NCBI GenBank assembly: GCA_014799595.1
Contig: JAAVHR010000123.1
Span: forward strand, 1-32,148
DNA from: Clostridiales bacterium
GTDB taxonomy: Bacteria; Bacillota; Clostridia; Lachnospirales; Lachnospiraceae
Direction of reading: 5' to 3'
DNA: 32,148 nucleotides
Under the pieces are notes generated by a model. The model was not told the DNA's origin and ran no database searches. It saw nothing but the letters and a program-made list of their open reading frames with translations. The translations under genes and the position numbers were made by a program. Positions 16,139 through 24,860 of this stretch are shown here, in pieces (position 1 is the stretch's first letter; each line of letters begins with the position of its first letter).

Positions 16139-16248
16139 GTTATGTTAAAAAGTCATTTTTTGGAAACTTCTAAGTAATATTAATATATTTTTATGTCACC
16201 TTTAGACAAGGTTATTCGTGTTAGTAGTAAAAGGAGGTGTTATTGAGC

Positions 16249-16704
16249 ATGTCAGAGGAAATGGTAACCGGATACATCAATATGTTGTTTAAAATTTGTC
16301 TGGTTATCTTGGGAAATGAATGTGATGCACAAGATGCTGTTCAGGATACATTCTACCGCTATTTGTGCAGTGAACCTGAATTTTTGGATAAAGACCATGA
16401 AAAAGCATGGCTGATACGGGTAGCAGTAAATATATCCAAAGATATGAGGAGGTTTCAGAAGAGACATCCGAAAGTTTATTTGGAACAGATAGAGGATTAC
16501 CATACAAGCTCAGAAGAGAAGGAAATCTTGGAGGAACTTCTTCAGTTACCCTATAAACTAAAGATTGTTATATACCTTCATTACATAGAGGGATATCAGG
16601 TAAAGGAAATTGCTTGTATGTTGCACATTTCCCAAGCAGCAGTAAAAAAAAGGCTGCAAAGAGGGCGGGAACAATTAAAATTGCTCTGTGAAGGAAAGGA
16701 GTAA
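16249..16704 (+). CDS. ECF-type RNA polymerase sigma factor
   Basis: About 152 residues. Region 2 includes NECDAQDAVQDTFYRYL and AWLIRVAVNISKD. Region 4 is LPYKLKIVIYLHYIEGYQVKEIACMLHISQAAVKKRLQRGR, a clear helix-turn-helix for -35 recognition. A perfect AAGGAGGTG lies at 16231-16239. ATG 16249 is 11 bases after the core; TTG 16243 is 5 bases after it and in frame, so it could be the true start (two residues longer). The next gene starts three bases after the stop and encodes a membrane protein, the usual anti-sigma arrangement. It probably directs a small regulon in response to an outside signal. Confidence 0.9.
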   Translation: MSEEMVTGYINMLFKICLVILGNECDAQDAVQDTFYRYLCSEPEFLDKDHEKAWLIRVAVNISKDMRRFQKRHPKVYLEQIEDYHTSSEEKEILEELLQLPYKLKIVIYLHYIEGYQVKEIACMLHISQAAVKKRLQRGREQLKLLCEGKE

Positions 16705-16707
16705 ATT

Positions 16708-17577
16708 ATGAAAGAAAAAAAATTAAAAGAAGTTATGGACAAAGTTCATATCAAAAAAGAAATGGAGGAAGAAATTTTGAAAAATGTAATGAATTTTAAG
16801 AAAGAAAATGAGCAGGCAGGTAAGAATAAGGGAAAAAGAAAAATGGCAGGATGGCAAAGAAAGGCAGCGGCAGCAGCAATTGCACTGGCTGTAATAGGTG
16901 TTGGGGGAATTACAACCTACGCAATCATTGAAAATCCAATAAAAGCTCGAATGGAAAGTATGGCAGAGGAAGAAAAGGAAGCACTTTTAAAAGAAATAGA
17001 TAAAAGTACTGCACTAGCAACTACTTATTCAAGGGATTTTACAAAAAATGAACTAGCACGTCAAAGAGAGTTGACCATGGCATATAATAAAGGACGATTT
17101 CCTAAAAAAACAATAAAAATAGTAGAAAGTGAAGAGCAGGTAGATAAGGATACTCTTTGCTGTATACCAGCTACTGGATATATATATATCCCAGATAGAG
17201 AACTTACTGATGAAGAGTTCTTGCAGATGGTAGATTATAATCATAAAACTGCTTATGTATTACTAGAACGGACGAAAAGAGAAAATCCTGAAATAGAAGA
17301 AGAGGAACAGAAGTTGAAAAAACAAATCAAAGCAGAGGGCGGTATTAGTGAAGAAGAAGCAATTGCAAAAGCGAAGAGATATCTTAAAACAGAATATGGA
17401 AAAGATAGTGATGGAATGGAAGTTGAGATTTATGTACGCCCATCTGAAGCAGCTGCTGGGTGGACAGATGAAACCGTTTTAGATGGAAAACCAATTTATG
17501 TTGTAAGATTTTCTATACAGTGTGTAGAAAACTATTCTTTTCCAATTAATTCATCAGATGGAAGTTTAATTGAGTAG
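16708..17577 (+). CDS. Putative membrane anti-sigma factor
   Basis: A 289-residue protein: a basic and helical N-terminal cytoplasmic part (1-50), one membrane span (about 53-74, AAAAAIALAVIGVGGITTYAII), then an outside domain of about 215 residues rich in Glu and Lys. The last 75 residues (EEAIAKAKRYLKTEYG ... YVVRFSIQCVENYSFPINSSDG) resemble a PepSY-like unit: helix, then strands ending in NxxDGxLIE. Position directly after the sigma gene and topology indicate that it holds the sigma factor until a signal is sensed. AAAGGAG precedes the ATG. No zinc-binding HxxxCxxC motif is present, so it is not a classical ZAS-type anti-sigma. Confidence 0.7.
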   Translation: MKEKKLKEVMDKVHIKKEMEEEILKNVMNFKKENEQAGKNKGKRKMAGWQRKAAAAAIALAVIGVGGITTYAIIENPIKARMESMAEEEKEALLKEIDKSTALATTYSRDFTKNELARQRELTMAYNKGRFPKKTIKIVESEEQVDKDTLCCIPATGYIYIPDRELTDEEFLQMVDYNHKTAYVLLERTKRENPEIEEEEQKLKKQIKAEGGISEEEAIAKAKRYLKTEYGKDSDGMEVEIYVRPSEAAAGWTDETVLDGKPIYVVRFSIQCVENYSFPINSSDGSLIE

Positions 17578-17651
17578 GGAAGTGTTATAGGAGATAATGA
17601 AACAAAAGCATTGTTTGATGATATAATTTTTAGATAGGACAGATTCAGGGC

Positions 17652-17691
17652 AAAAAGGCTATGGCATCAGATAAGATGTTATGGTCTTTTT
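17652..17691 (+). terminator. Terminator of the sigma/anti-sigma operon
   Basis: AAAAAGGCTATGGCATC pairs with GATGTTATGGTCTTTTT, with G-T pairs, ending in a T-run. Between the stop and this hairpin is only a tiny ATG frame of nine codons (17597) with AGGAG before it; no function can be claimed for it. Confidence 0.75.
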
Positions 17692-17739
17692 GTATGTTTT
17701 GAACTCCATTTTTTTGTGAATTTTTTCTGAGAAAATTCG

Positions 17740-17768
17740 TTGAACACAAGGGGATTTTCGTCTATAAT
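17740..17768 (+). promoter_or_regulatory. Promoter of the pullulanase gene, with a long leader
   Basis: TTGAAC (17740-17745) and a perfect TATAAT (17763-17768) have 17-base spacing. Transcription should start near 17775, giving a leader of about 285 bases. The leader holds a hairpin CAGATGGGA/TCCCATCTG (17823-17846, beginning with GTAAC and possibly a decayed solo repeat), an inverted pair GGCATAC/GTATGCC (17868-17907), and the miniature element at 17932-18033. Confidence 0.8.
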
Positions 17769-17931
17769 GAAAATAGTGGATTGCAACTAATCAGAATAAT
17801 TGTGAAGAATGACAGTAACAGATGGGATAACCTCCCATCTGAAATAGTCTTTGGCGGATGGCAGGCATACAGAATAGCATTATGTCAGAAAAGTTAATCC
17901 GTATGCCACTACAAGAGTAACCACAAATTGA

Positions 17932-18033
17932 GTAAAGAGTTCAGCCGGGTAAAAGTATATGCACAAATTGCCCTCTATGAGCAAGCTCACTCATGCAATT
18001 TGCACATATACTTTTACCGGGCTGAACTGTTAC
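17932..18033. mobile_element. Type-3 miniature element in the pullulanase leader, perfect 8-bp duplication
   Basis: 102 bp. It starts GTAAAGAGTTCAGCC and ends GGCTGAACTGTTAC. CAAATTGA is directly repeated on both sides (17924-17931 and 18034-18041). The whole element is one long hairpin: 17938-17971 pairs with 17995-18028 (about 33 bp with few mismatches), and the loop holds a small TGAGC/GCTCA stem. It ends 14 bases before the pullulanase ribosome site, so it must place a very stable structure close to translation start. Confidence 0.85.
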
Positions 18034-18060
18034 CAAATTGACACAGAAAGGAAGAATGAC

Positions 18061-21000
18061 ATGAGAAAAAGTTCAGTAAAAATGAAAGCATTGAGTGTAA
18101 TGTTAGCAGCTTCCCTAGTAGCCTCTTCCATGCAGGTATTTCCTGTAAAGGCAGAAAAGGGAGAGGCAAGTCCTACTGCTGTAAGACGTTTTGATGGAGA
18201 CACAAATTTTGACAATCAGAATGCTTACAGTGGGAATGATTTGGGATGTACCTACACAAGAGAAAAGACTACTTTTAAGGTATGGTCACCAATCGCAACT
18301 TCTGTAGTTCTCTGCAGATATGCAACAGGAAGTGATGGAGAAGCAGGAGCAAAGAACCTTGGGACGGTAGAGATGACAAAGGGAGACAAGGGTGTTTGGT
18401 CTTGTACGGTCGAAGGAGATATTGTGAACACCTATTATACGTATAAAGTAACTGCTAATGGAAAGACAAATGAGGCAGTAGATATTTATGCAAAGGCAGT
18501 AGGTGTAAATGGAGACCGTGCTATGGTTGTGGACTTAGACAGTACCGATCCAGATAATTGGGATACAAATTATCAAAGAGAAGCAATGAAACTTAGTGAT
18601 ATCAGCGTATGGGAGATTCATGTAAGAGATTTTTCCATTGATGTAAGCTCTGGTGTATCTGAGAAAAATAGAGGAAAATATAAGGCATTTACAGAAAAGG
18701 GCACTACCATTAATGGAGAAGGAAGAGTATCTACTTGTGTGGATTATTTAAAAGAACTTGGGGTAACTCATGTACAGATTCTTCCAATGTATGATTATGC
18801 ATCTGTAGATGAGACGAAAGTAACAACAAGTCTTGGTTCTAATTATAACTGGGGATATGATCCTGAGAATTACAATGCACCAGAAGGTTCTTATTCTACG
18901 AATCCTTATGATGGTAATGTCCGTATTCGTGAATTGAAAGAAATGATTCAAGCACTTCATGATGCAGGAATTAAGGTAATCATGGATGTGGTATACAATC
19001 ACACCTACGATACTGCTGATTCTAACTTCAATAAAATTATGCCAGATTACTATTATAAGGTGAACTCTGATATGACTTATAACAATCAATCTGGTTGCGG
19101 AAATGCTACCAGAAGTGAAGGGGCTATGTATAATAAGTTTATGAGAGATTCTCTCAAATACTGGGCATCAGAATATAATTTAGATGGATTCCGTTTTGAC
19201 CTTATGGGTATTCATGATTACAAAACCATGAATGATATCCGTTCGGATATGGATAGTAATTTTGGAGAAGATACCATTGTTCTATATGGAGAAGGCTGGA
19301 CTGGAGATGGAGCCTATGATAGCAATAGTGCCCACAAGGCAAATGAAAGTAAATTAGCACCTGACATTGGATATTTTAATGATCAGATTCGTGATGCTAT
19401 CAAGGGTGAACATAAGTTTGATGGGACAATTGGTCTTGTGCAGACAAATTATACATCTGGAAGTTATCTGGAAGTTGGTGAGAAATGGCCGAATAATGTA
19501 TTTGGAGGAATTATGGGTTCTGTAGGTAAAACATCTGGAGAATGGGGAATGTGGAGACCATTCTGGTCCAAATCCTCCAATTCTGTGGTTGCTTACTGTT
19601 CTGCTCATGATAACTTGACTTTATGGGATAAGTTAGCGGAAGGATTTGGTAAGAATTTTAGTTCTACAGATGATAAGATGCTTCGCATGAATAAAATGGC
19701 AGGAGCAGTAACCATGGTAAGTCATGGTGGTTACTTTATGCAGGCAGGAGAAGAATTTGCTAGGACCAAAAATGGTGATGACAATAGCTATGCTTCTCCA
19801 GACAGTGCAAATAAGATTGATTGGACAAGAGTAAGTAAATATAGTAATATTCAGAAATACTATGAGGGAATGTTGGAGATTCGTCAGGTGTTCTCAGGAT
19901 TCCGAACAGAATGGACAAGATCTAATGATAACTGGAATCCAACTGGATGTAACTTGAATTGGATTAGCAAGGATGAAAAAGGTGTAACTGCATTTACATT
20001 AACAAATTCTGTTTCAGGAGAATGGAATAAACTTGCAGTGATTATTAATAACGCAACCACAGAACAAACCGTACAATTATCAGACTCTAATAATTGGGTT
20101 GTAGTTGCAGATGGAAATACTGCGGGACTTACCAAGATTGCAGAATATGGCAGCAGTGTAAAAGCAGCCGGAAAGTCCGTAGTAGTAGCAGTACCAAAAA
20201 ATACCTTTGATGCGAACCCAAATGTAGCAGATTTATTAAGAAAGAACCAGACAAGAAATACGGCACCGGTTATAAGTGGTGTGGAAGACCGAACTGTTAG
20301 TGTAGGAAGTAAAGTACAATTTACGGTTTCTGCTACAGATGCTGACGGAGATACAGTAACTTTAGCGGCAAAAGATTTGCCAACAGGAGCTGAATTTGAT
20401 GCAAAAACTGGTAAATTTAGCTGGGATAATGCAGTAGAGGGTGAGTATACGATTACTATTACTGCAAATGATGGAACAGATACAACAACCAAAACTATGA
20501 AACTTACTGTGACCTCACCAGCAAGTGCACTTAGAAATTTAATTGCAGAAGTAGAGGCAGCAGGGCTTAGTGGGAATAATCTGTGTGCAGCTACATTAGA
20601 TGCATTGAATACTGCATTGGCAGCAGCAAAGACTGTAGCAGAAAAAGATACACCAAGTGAATCAGAATGCAATGAAGCAGTAAGAAACTTGAATGCAGCT
20701 TATGAAACTGCCCGTATTGAAAAAGGTGCTTATGATGATTTGAAAGGTACTATAAAATCTGTAGAGGATAAGATAGGAGCAGCTACTAGTGATGATTATG
20801 ATGCGGATGCAATTGCAGATGCAAAAGAAGTTGTAGCAGATGCAAAGACTTTATTAGAAAGCAAGGGAACAAAAACAGCATATTCTTATGCTATGGAGAA
20901 TTTACAAGATGTAGCTGATGCAATAGTGAGCAATCTTTCCACTCCTCAGGTACATGTATCTACTTCTTTAACATCACCATATATTTATATTTGGACAGGT

Positions 21001-22482
21001 ACAGGTGCTACTGCAACAAAAGTTGCAGGAGAGTGGCCAGGAACGGCATTAAAGAACAAAGATGCAAATGGAAATTATGTATATGAACTTCCAAATGATG
21101 AAACTTACAATATTATTATAAACAATGGAGCAACCAGTAAACAACAAACAAAAGATTTGGAAGGACTAAGCGGAGATATTACGATTAAGGTTGCAGATAC
21201 TTCCGGCAGCCAAGATGCAAACGGCAATTCTATTTATGAAGCTACTACAGATTGCAAACCAGTATCTTCTGGAACAAGAGAAGTGAACAAAGAGAGTTTG
21301 CGGCAGGTAATTCAAAATGCAAAAGGATTAAACGAAGCAGATTATGATGCAGAGCGGTTTGAAGCTATGAAAAGTGTCCTTGCAGAGGCAGAAGAAGTAG
21401 CAACCAAGACAAATGCAACACAAGTTGAAGTAAATCAGCAGGCAAGAAAACTTCGCAGTGCTATGTTGGCATTGGGAGCAGAAATTGAGGTTATTATACC
21501 AACAGAAACACCGGTTGTAACAGTATCACCAACAGGCACACCAGATATTACCACAGAGGAACCAAACAATACACCAGAAGTTACAAAGACTCCAGATGTA
21601 GAAGAAACGATAGTGCCAACAGGTAGTGAGACTCCGGCTGTTACACCAACACCAAATCAGACAACAGAACCAAATCAGACAATAGAACCAAATCAGACAA
21701 CAGAACCAAATCAAACAAATACACCAAGTGAATCAAATACACCAAATGAAACTAAGAATCCGGGAGAGACAATGACCCCACCAGATATTACAGCAATACC
21801 AAATGTAACCAATACACCAGATGCCAATACTGGTATAAAAAATACAAATGCACCAAAGCCAACTGCAAGTATGAAGCCACAGCAATCACCAGATGCATCT
21901 GCTGTGCCAAGTACAGTGGCAGTCAATAAAATAACATTTAATCCTGGATTAACTCAGGTTGCAAAAAAAGCAGTAAAGATTACCATGAGTGCAAAAGGTG
22001 GTTCTGGAAGTTATTTGTATAATTTAGAAATTACAGATAGTCAGGGAAAAATTGTGGCAAGTACCAATGAAAGTAAGAAAAATACTTATAGTTGGACACC
22101 TAAGACATCTGGAACCTATACGGTTTATGTAGACATCAAAGATACAAACACTGGTATTACTTCAAAAGGTAAGACTTGCAAGTATGTAGTAGTAAAGAAA
22201 AAGTTGACAATTACCCAAGTTAAAATTAGCAAGAAGAAGATTGTTCAGAAGAAGAGCGTGGCATTCACGGTAACGGCAACAGGTGGAAAGACCAAGTACC
22301 AATATGCATTTACTATCAAAAATGCAAAGGGTAAAGTTGTAAAGAAGGTAAAATACCAGTCTAAGAAGAAGTTAAACTGGAAACCTACAAAGGCTGGAAC
22401 ATATACTGTTTATGTAAGTGTAAAAGATGCAACAAAAACAGTAAAAACAAAGAAAAAGACAATTAAGGTAGTAAAAAAATAA
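18061..22482 (+). CDS. Large secreted type I pullulanase (GH13_14-like) with starch-binding modules
   Basis: 1473 residues; cuts alpha-1,6 branches in pullulan, starch or glycogen outside the cell. A signal peptide (about 1-32, cut near VKA) is followed by a CBM48-like N-domain (FKVWSPIATSVVL). The GH13 catalytic domain has YNWGYDPENYNAPEGSYSTN, region I DVVYNH (309-314), nucleophile Asp380 (GFRFDLMG), acid/base Glu411 (LYGEGW) and Asp517 (SAHDNL). Then come an Ig/cadherin-like domain (about 735-819), FIVAR-like helical repeats (about 820-950 and 1080-1140), a CBM26-like starch-binding module (about 962-1060), a Thr/Pro/Asn linker (1144-1283) and two Lys-rich Y_Y_Y-like beta repeats to the end, probably for wall attachment. 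AAAGGA (18047-18052) and the signal peptide fix the ATG; an in-frame ATG at 17959 lies inside a mobile hairpin and is unlikely. Confidence 0.93.
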   Translation: MRKSSVKMKALSVMLAASLVASSMQVFPVKAEKGEASPTAVRRFDGDTNFDNQNAYSGNDLGCTYTREKTTFKVWSPIATSVVLCRYATGSDGEAGAKNLGTVEMTKGDKGVWSCTVEGDIVNTYYTYKVTANGKTNEAVDIYAKAVGVNGDRAMVVDLDSTDPDNWDTNYQREAMKLSDISVWEIHVRDFSIDVSSGVSEKNRGKYKAFTEKGTTINGEGRVSTCVDYLKELGVTHVQILPMYDYASVDETKVTTSLGSNYNWGYDPENYNAPEGSYSTNPYDGNVRIRELKEMIQALHDAGIKVIMDVVYNHTYDTADSNFNKIMPDYYYKVNSDMTYNNQSGCGNATRSEGAMYNKFMRDSLKYWASEYNLDGFRFDLMGIHDYKTMNDIRSDMDSNFGEDTIVLYGEGWTGDGAYDSNSAHKANESKLAPDIGYFNDQIRDAIKGEHKFDGTIGLVQTNYTSGSYLEVGEKWPNNVFGGIMGSVGKTSGEWGMWRPFWSKSSNSVVAYCSAHDNLTLWDKLAEGFGKNFSSTDDKMLRMNKMAGAVTMVSHGGYFMQAGEEFARTKNGDDNSYASPDSANKIDWTRVSKYSNIQKYYEGMLEIRQVFSGFRTEWTRSNDNWNPTGCNLNWISKDEKGVTAFTLTNSVSGEWNKLAVIINNATTEQTVQLSDSNNWVVVADGNTAGLTKIAEYGSSVKAAGKSVVVAVPKNTFDANPNVADLLRKNQTRNTAPVISGVEDRTVSVGSKVQFTVSATDADGDTVTLAAKDLPTGAEFDAKTGKFSWDNAVEGEYTITITANDGTDTTTKTMKLTVTSPASALRNLIAEVEAAGLSGNNLCAATLDALNTALAAAKTVAEKDTPSESECNEAVRNLNAAYETARIEKGAYDDLKGTIKSVEDKIGAATSDDYDADAIADAKEVVADAKTLLESKGTKTAYSYAMENLQDVADAIVSNLSTPQVHVSTSLTSPYIYIWTGTGATATKVAGEWPGTALKNKDANGNYVYELPNDETYNIIINNGATSKQQTKDLEGLSGDITIKVADTSGSQDANGNSIYEATTDCKPVSSGTREVNKESLRQVIQNAKGLNEADYDAERFEAMKSVLAEAEEVATKTNATQVEVNQQARKLRSAMLALGAEIEVIIPTETPVVTVSPTGTPDITTEEPNNTPEVTKTPDVEETIVPTGSETPAVTPTPNQTTEPNQTIEPNQTTEPNQTNTPSESNTPNETKNPGETMTPPDITAIPNVTNTPDANTGIKNTNAPKPTASMKPQQSPDASAVPSTVAVNKITFNPGLTQVAKKAVKITMSAKGGSGSYLYNLEITDSQGKIVASTNESKKNTYSWTPKTSGTYTVYVDIKDTNTGITSKGKTCKYVVVKKKLTITQVKISKKKIVQKKSVAFTVTATGGKTKYQYAFTIKNAKGKVVKKVKYQSKKKLNWKPTKAGTYTVYVSVKDATKTVKTKKKTIKVVKK
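21652..21715 (+). repeat. 18-bp tandem repeats in the pullulanase linker
   Basis: CCAAATCAGACAACAGAA is repeated at 21652, 21670 and 21688, with a partial fourth copy at 21706. It encodes NQTTEP-type hexapeptides. Copy number can change without loss of frame. Confidence 0.9.
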
Positions 22483-22489
22483 CCGGATT

Positions 22490-22510
22490 GTAACTATTCA
22501 GAACAGTTAC
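22490..22510. repeat. Minimal solo GTAAC hairpin after the pullulanase stop
   Basis: GTAACTATTC and GAACAGTTAC are inverted with one mismatch and one base between. It looks like two element ends joined with the interior lost. It sits seven bases after the pullulanase TAA and before the terminator. Confidence 0.7.
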
Positions 22511-22534
22511 ACCTCATTACAACAAGAAAAAATC

Positions 22535-22571
22535 AAGAACTGATGGACTAATGTGCGTCAGTTCTTTTTTT
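22535..22571 (+). terminator. Rho-independent terminator of the pullulanase gene
   Basis: AAGAACTGA pairs with TCAGTTCTT, followed by a run of T ending at 22571. Confidence 0.85.
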
Positions 22572-22595
22572 GCGTTGTAATGAAACTTTAATACA

Positions 22596-22641
22596 TTGTA
22601 AGTAATTTGTAAGGATTAAAAAAAGAGGGATATGCTACAAT
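22596..22641 (+). promoter_or_regulatory. MoxR operon promoter with phased direct repeats
   Basis: TTGTAAG occurs at 22596-22602 and 22607-22613, eleven bases apart. A TACAAT -10 is at 22636-22641, but the -35 place (22613-22618, GATTAA) is poor. The repeats therefore overlap the -35 zone, as in activator-dependent promoters. The repeats share TGTAAG with those before the protease gene. The leader runs about 330 bases to the GTG start. Confidence 0.45.
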
Positions 22642-22656
22642 AGGGTTACTGTAAGA

Positions 22657-22947
22657 CTAGGTGATTGCGAAACTCAATTTACTTTTTGAATTTTTGTACA
22701 AAATTTACATATCAATGCAAGGTACGTTTGCACTGCCCTCAGCCGTAGCGGTACATATGCTAGTAAAGTCTAAGAAACCAAGCCGAAAGGAAAAGGTTGA
22801 TTAGCTACTTTACTGTATGCATGCGAAGCGTTTTTGCTAGGTGCTAAGATACAGCACCTAAGTACCGACGGCTTCAAAAGCACCTTGCTTTGACATGTAA
22901 ATCTGTACAAATAAATCTAATTATATGAGAGTTTCGCAATGACCTAA
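22657..22947. repeat. 291-bp imperfect palindrome in the MoxR operon leader
   Basis: Outer arms: CTAGGTGATTGCGAAACTC (22657-22675) and GAGTTTCGCAATGACCTAA (22929-22947). Next arms: TTGTACAAAATTTACAT and ATGTAAATCTGTACAA, extending to GCAAGGT/ACCTTGC. Inner stem: AGCCGTAGCGGTAC with GTACCGACGGCT, enclosing AGTAAAGT/ACTTTACT and the hairpin GGTGCT/AGCACC. It shares its core with 13-151 but has an extra inner branch. It reads as a multi-branched RNA fold closed by a long stem. No known riboswitch or RNA family is recognised. Confidence 0.8.
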
Positions 22948-22974
22948 CTCTAAGATGAAAGAGAGGATTTTAGT

Positions 22975-23943
22975 GTGGAAGAACAGAAATTACAAGAAAT
23001 GATTGAGAAAGTAAAGTCTTGCGAGGAAGAGATTAGTAAAGCGATTATTGGACAAAAGGATATTATACATCAGGTTATGCTGGCAATATTATCTAACGGA
23101 AATGTCTTGTTAGAGGGCGTACCAGGACTTGGAAAAACCCAGTTAGTAAAAACTTTTGCAACTGTTATGGATATGGATTTTTCCCGAATCCAGTTTACAC
23201 CAGATTTGATGCCTGCTGATGTAACAGGAACTAACTTAATTATGAAAGAAGGAGACAAGAATAGATTTCAGTTTGAGGCAGGACCAATTTTTGCTAATTT
23301 GGTATTGGCTGATGAGATTAATCGTGCAACACCAAAGACACAGTCTGCATTATTAGAGGCAATGCAGGAGAAAACTGTAACGGTAGGAAAGAAAACATAT
23401 CCGATGCCACAGCCATTTATGGTGTTGGCAACCCAGAACCCTGTAGAGCAGGAAGGAACTTATCCATTACCAGAAGCACAGCTTGACCGTTTTTTATTGA
23501 AATTGCAAGTAGAATTCCCTAATCTCGCTGAACTGAAGGAGATTATGGATATAACGGTAACTAATAAAACAGTAGAGCTGGAAACCAAAATAAATGGAGA
23601 AGAAATCATAGAGATACGAAAAGTAGTAAAAGATATTCCTATTGCAGAGCCAGTACAGGAATATGCCCTGCAGTTAGTGATTAATACACATCCTGAGCTG
23701 GCAGATGCACCTGCCATTACCAAACAATATATTGCAGCAGGAGCCAGTCCAAGAGCGGCACAGGCTATTTTTACAGTGGCAAGGGCGAAAGCATTTTTAG
23801 AGGGCAGATATAATGTATCTTTTGAAGATATAAAATATGTTGCTTATCCTGCACTACGTCATAGAATTGCTTTGAATTTTGATGCTATGTCAGAGGGGAT
23901 TTCCGCAGATGCAGTAGTAAAACAATTGATTGAATTGAAATAA
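22975..23943 (+). CDS. MoxR-family AAA+ ATPase
   Basis: A 322-residue AAA+ ATPase. Walker A is GVPGLGKT (48-55), Walker B is LVLADEINRATPKTQ with Asp-Glu, and sensor 1 and pore-side motifs are LATQNPVEQEGTYPLPEAQLDRF. A C-terminal lid has GASPRAAQAI. The start is GTG, placed by GAGAGGA about eight bases upstream. MoxR proteins act as chaperones that help assemble or activate VWA-domain proteins, and three such proteins follow in the same operon (gaps of 13, 25 and 16 bases). It lies downstream of a long structured leader. Confidence 0.95.
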   Translation: MEEQKLQEMIEKVKSCEEEISKAIIGQKDIIHQVMLAILSNGNVLLEGVPGLGKTQLVKTFATVMDMDFSRIQFTPDLMPADVTGTNLIMKEGDKNRFQFEAGPIFANLVLADEINRATPKTQSALLEAMQEKTVTVGKKTYPMPQPFMVLATQNPVEQEGTYPLPEAQLDRFLLKLQVEFPNLAELKEIMDITVTNKTVELETKINGEEIIEIRKVVKDIPIAEPVQEYALQLVINTHPELADAPAITKQYIAAGASPRAAQAIFTVARAKAFLEGRYNVSFEDIKYVAYPALRHRIALNFDAMSEGISADAVVKQLIELK

Positions 23944-23956
23944 GAGAGTGAAGACT

Positions 23957-24835
23957 ATGGAAGAAAAATTATTTGATGGAGCATTCTTTTCTAAACTTGC
24001 CACTCTCCGAATGAGCAGTAAAATGAAGATGACTGCAGGAATGAGTGGAGGACGAAAATCTTCTATGAAAGGAAATAGTGTGGAATTTTCCGATTTCCGT
24101 GAGTACATATTAGGAGATGATATTCGAAAGATTGACTGGAATGCTTACGGAAGAATGGATCGTCTGTTCATTAAACTGTTTCAGGAAGAAAAGGAAGGAG
24201 TATTCCGTATTTTTGTAGATGGCAGCAAATCTATGGATTATGGTGAAAAAAAGAAATCTGTATTGGCAAGAAGAATTGCAGGGATGCTTTCCTATATTAT
24301 ATTGAATAATTTAGATAGAGTGCATCTTACTAAATTAGGTGATGAGGCTCTACAGCCAGGAAAAGGAATGACAGGGAGACAATCCTTTCAGAAGATCTTA
24401 TTAGCTTTAGAAAATATGACATTTGAAGGAAAATCCAGCCTCTATGAAGGAATACAAAAATGTAAAATTTCTGGGCATGGAATAACCATTTTGATTTCTG
24501 ACTTTTTTAATGAAGAAGAATTAGAGCCAATGTTGCGGTATTTGGTATACCAAAAACAAGAAATCATTCTCATCCACACTTTGGCTGCTGAGGAAATAGA
24601 TCCAGATTTAGAAGGTCATCTAAACCTTATTGATATGGAATCAAGAAAAGATCTGCGGGTAAGTATGAGTGGAAGTGTGTTAAAAAAATATCAAAAGACC
24701 CTTCATGCATTTCAAGAACGGCTTATCGAATTGTCCAGAAAGTATCAAGCACACTATATGTTTGTAAGTACTGAGGATGCACTGGATAAATTTATATTTG
24801 AAGGAATACGGAGTGGACAATTAGAACGATTGTAG
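23957..24835 (+). CDS. DUF58 domain protein (VWA-like), MoxR partner
   Basis: 292 residues, soluble. The DUF58 block VEFSDFREYILGDDIRKIDWNAYGRMDRLFIK is present, followed by a metal-ion-dependent adhesion site FVDGSKSM starting at Asp88, typical of the VWA-like half. ATG 23957 is chosen because GAGAGTGA lies just before it; GTG 23948 is in frame but lacks its own ribosome site. Nearly always linked to MoxR. It probably recruits client proteins or acts as the MoxR-regulated VWA adaptor at the membrane. Confidence 0.92.
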   Translation: MEEKLFDGAFFSKLATLRMSSKMKMTAGMSGGRKSSMKGNSVEFSDFREYILGDDIRKIDWNAYGRMDRLFIKLFQEEKEGVFRIFVDGSKSMDYGEKKKSVLARRIAGMLSYIILNNLDRVHLTKLGDEALQPGKGMTGRQSFQKILLALENMTFEGKSSLYEGIQKCKISGHGITILISDFFNEEELEPMLRYLVYQKQEIILIHTLAAEEIDPDLEGHLNLIDMESRKDLRVSMSGSVLKKYQKTLHAFQERLIELSRKYQAHYMFVSTEDALDKFIFEGIRSGQLERL

Positions 24836-24860
24836 AGAAAAGAAGGAAGGGAGTGAGCTT

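Noticed and set aside
16160-16200. Autoregulatory ECF promoter (GGAAAC ... GTC) before the sigma gene
   Set aside because: The spacing is 27 bases, far from the 16-17 expected.
17959-18060. A 34-codon upstream extension of the pullulanase frame
   Set aside because: The ATG lies within the mobile hairpin, has no good ribosome site, and would bury the signal peptide. ATG 18061 has AAAGGA and starts a normal signal peptide.
19884-20672. 262-codon open frame antisense to the pullulanase
   Set aside because: It mirrors the biased Ala/Thr/Val codons of the real gene, has no ribosome site and no recognisable protein features.
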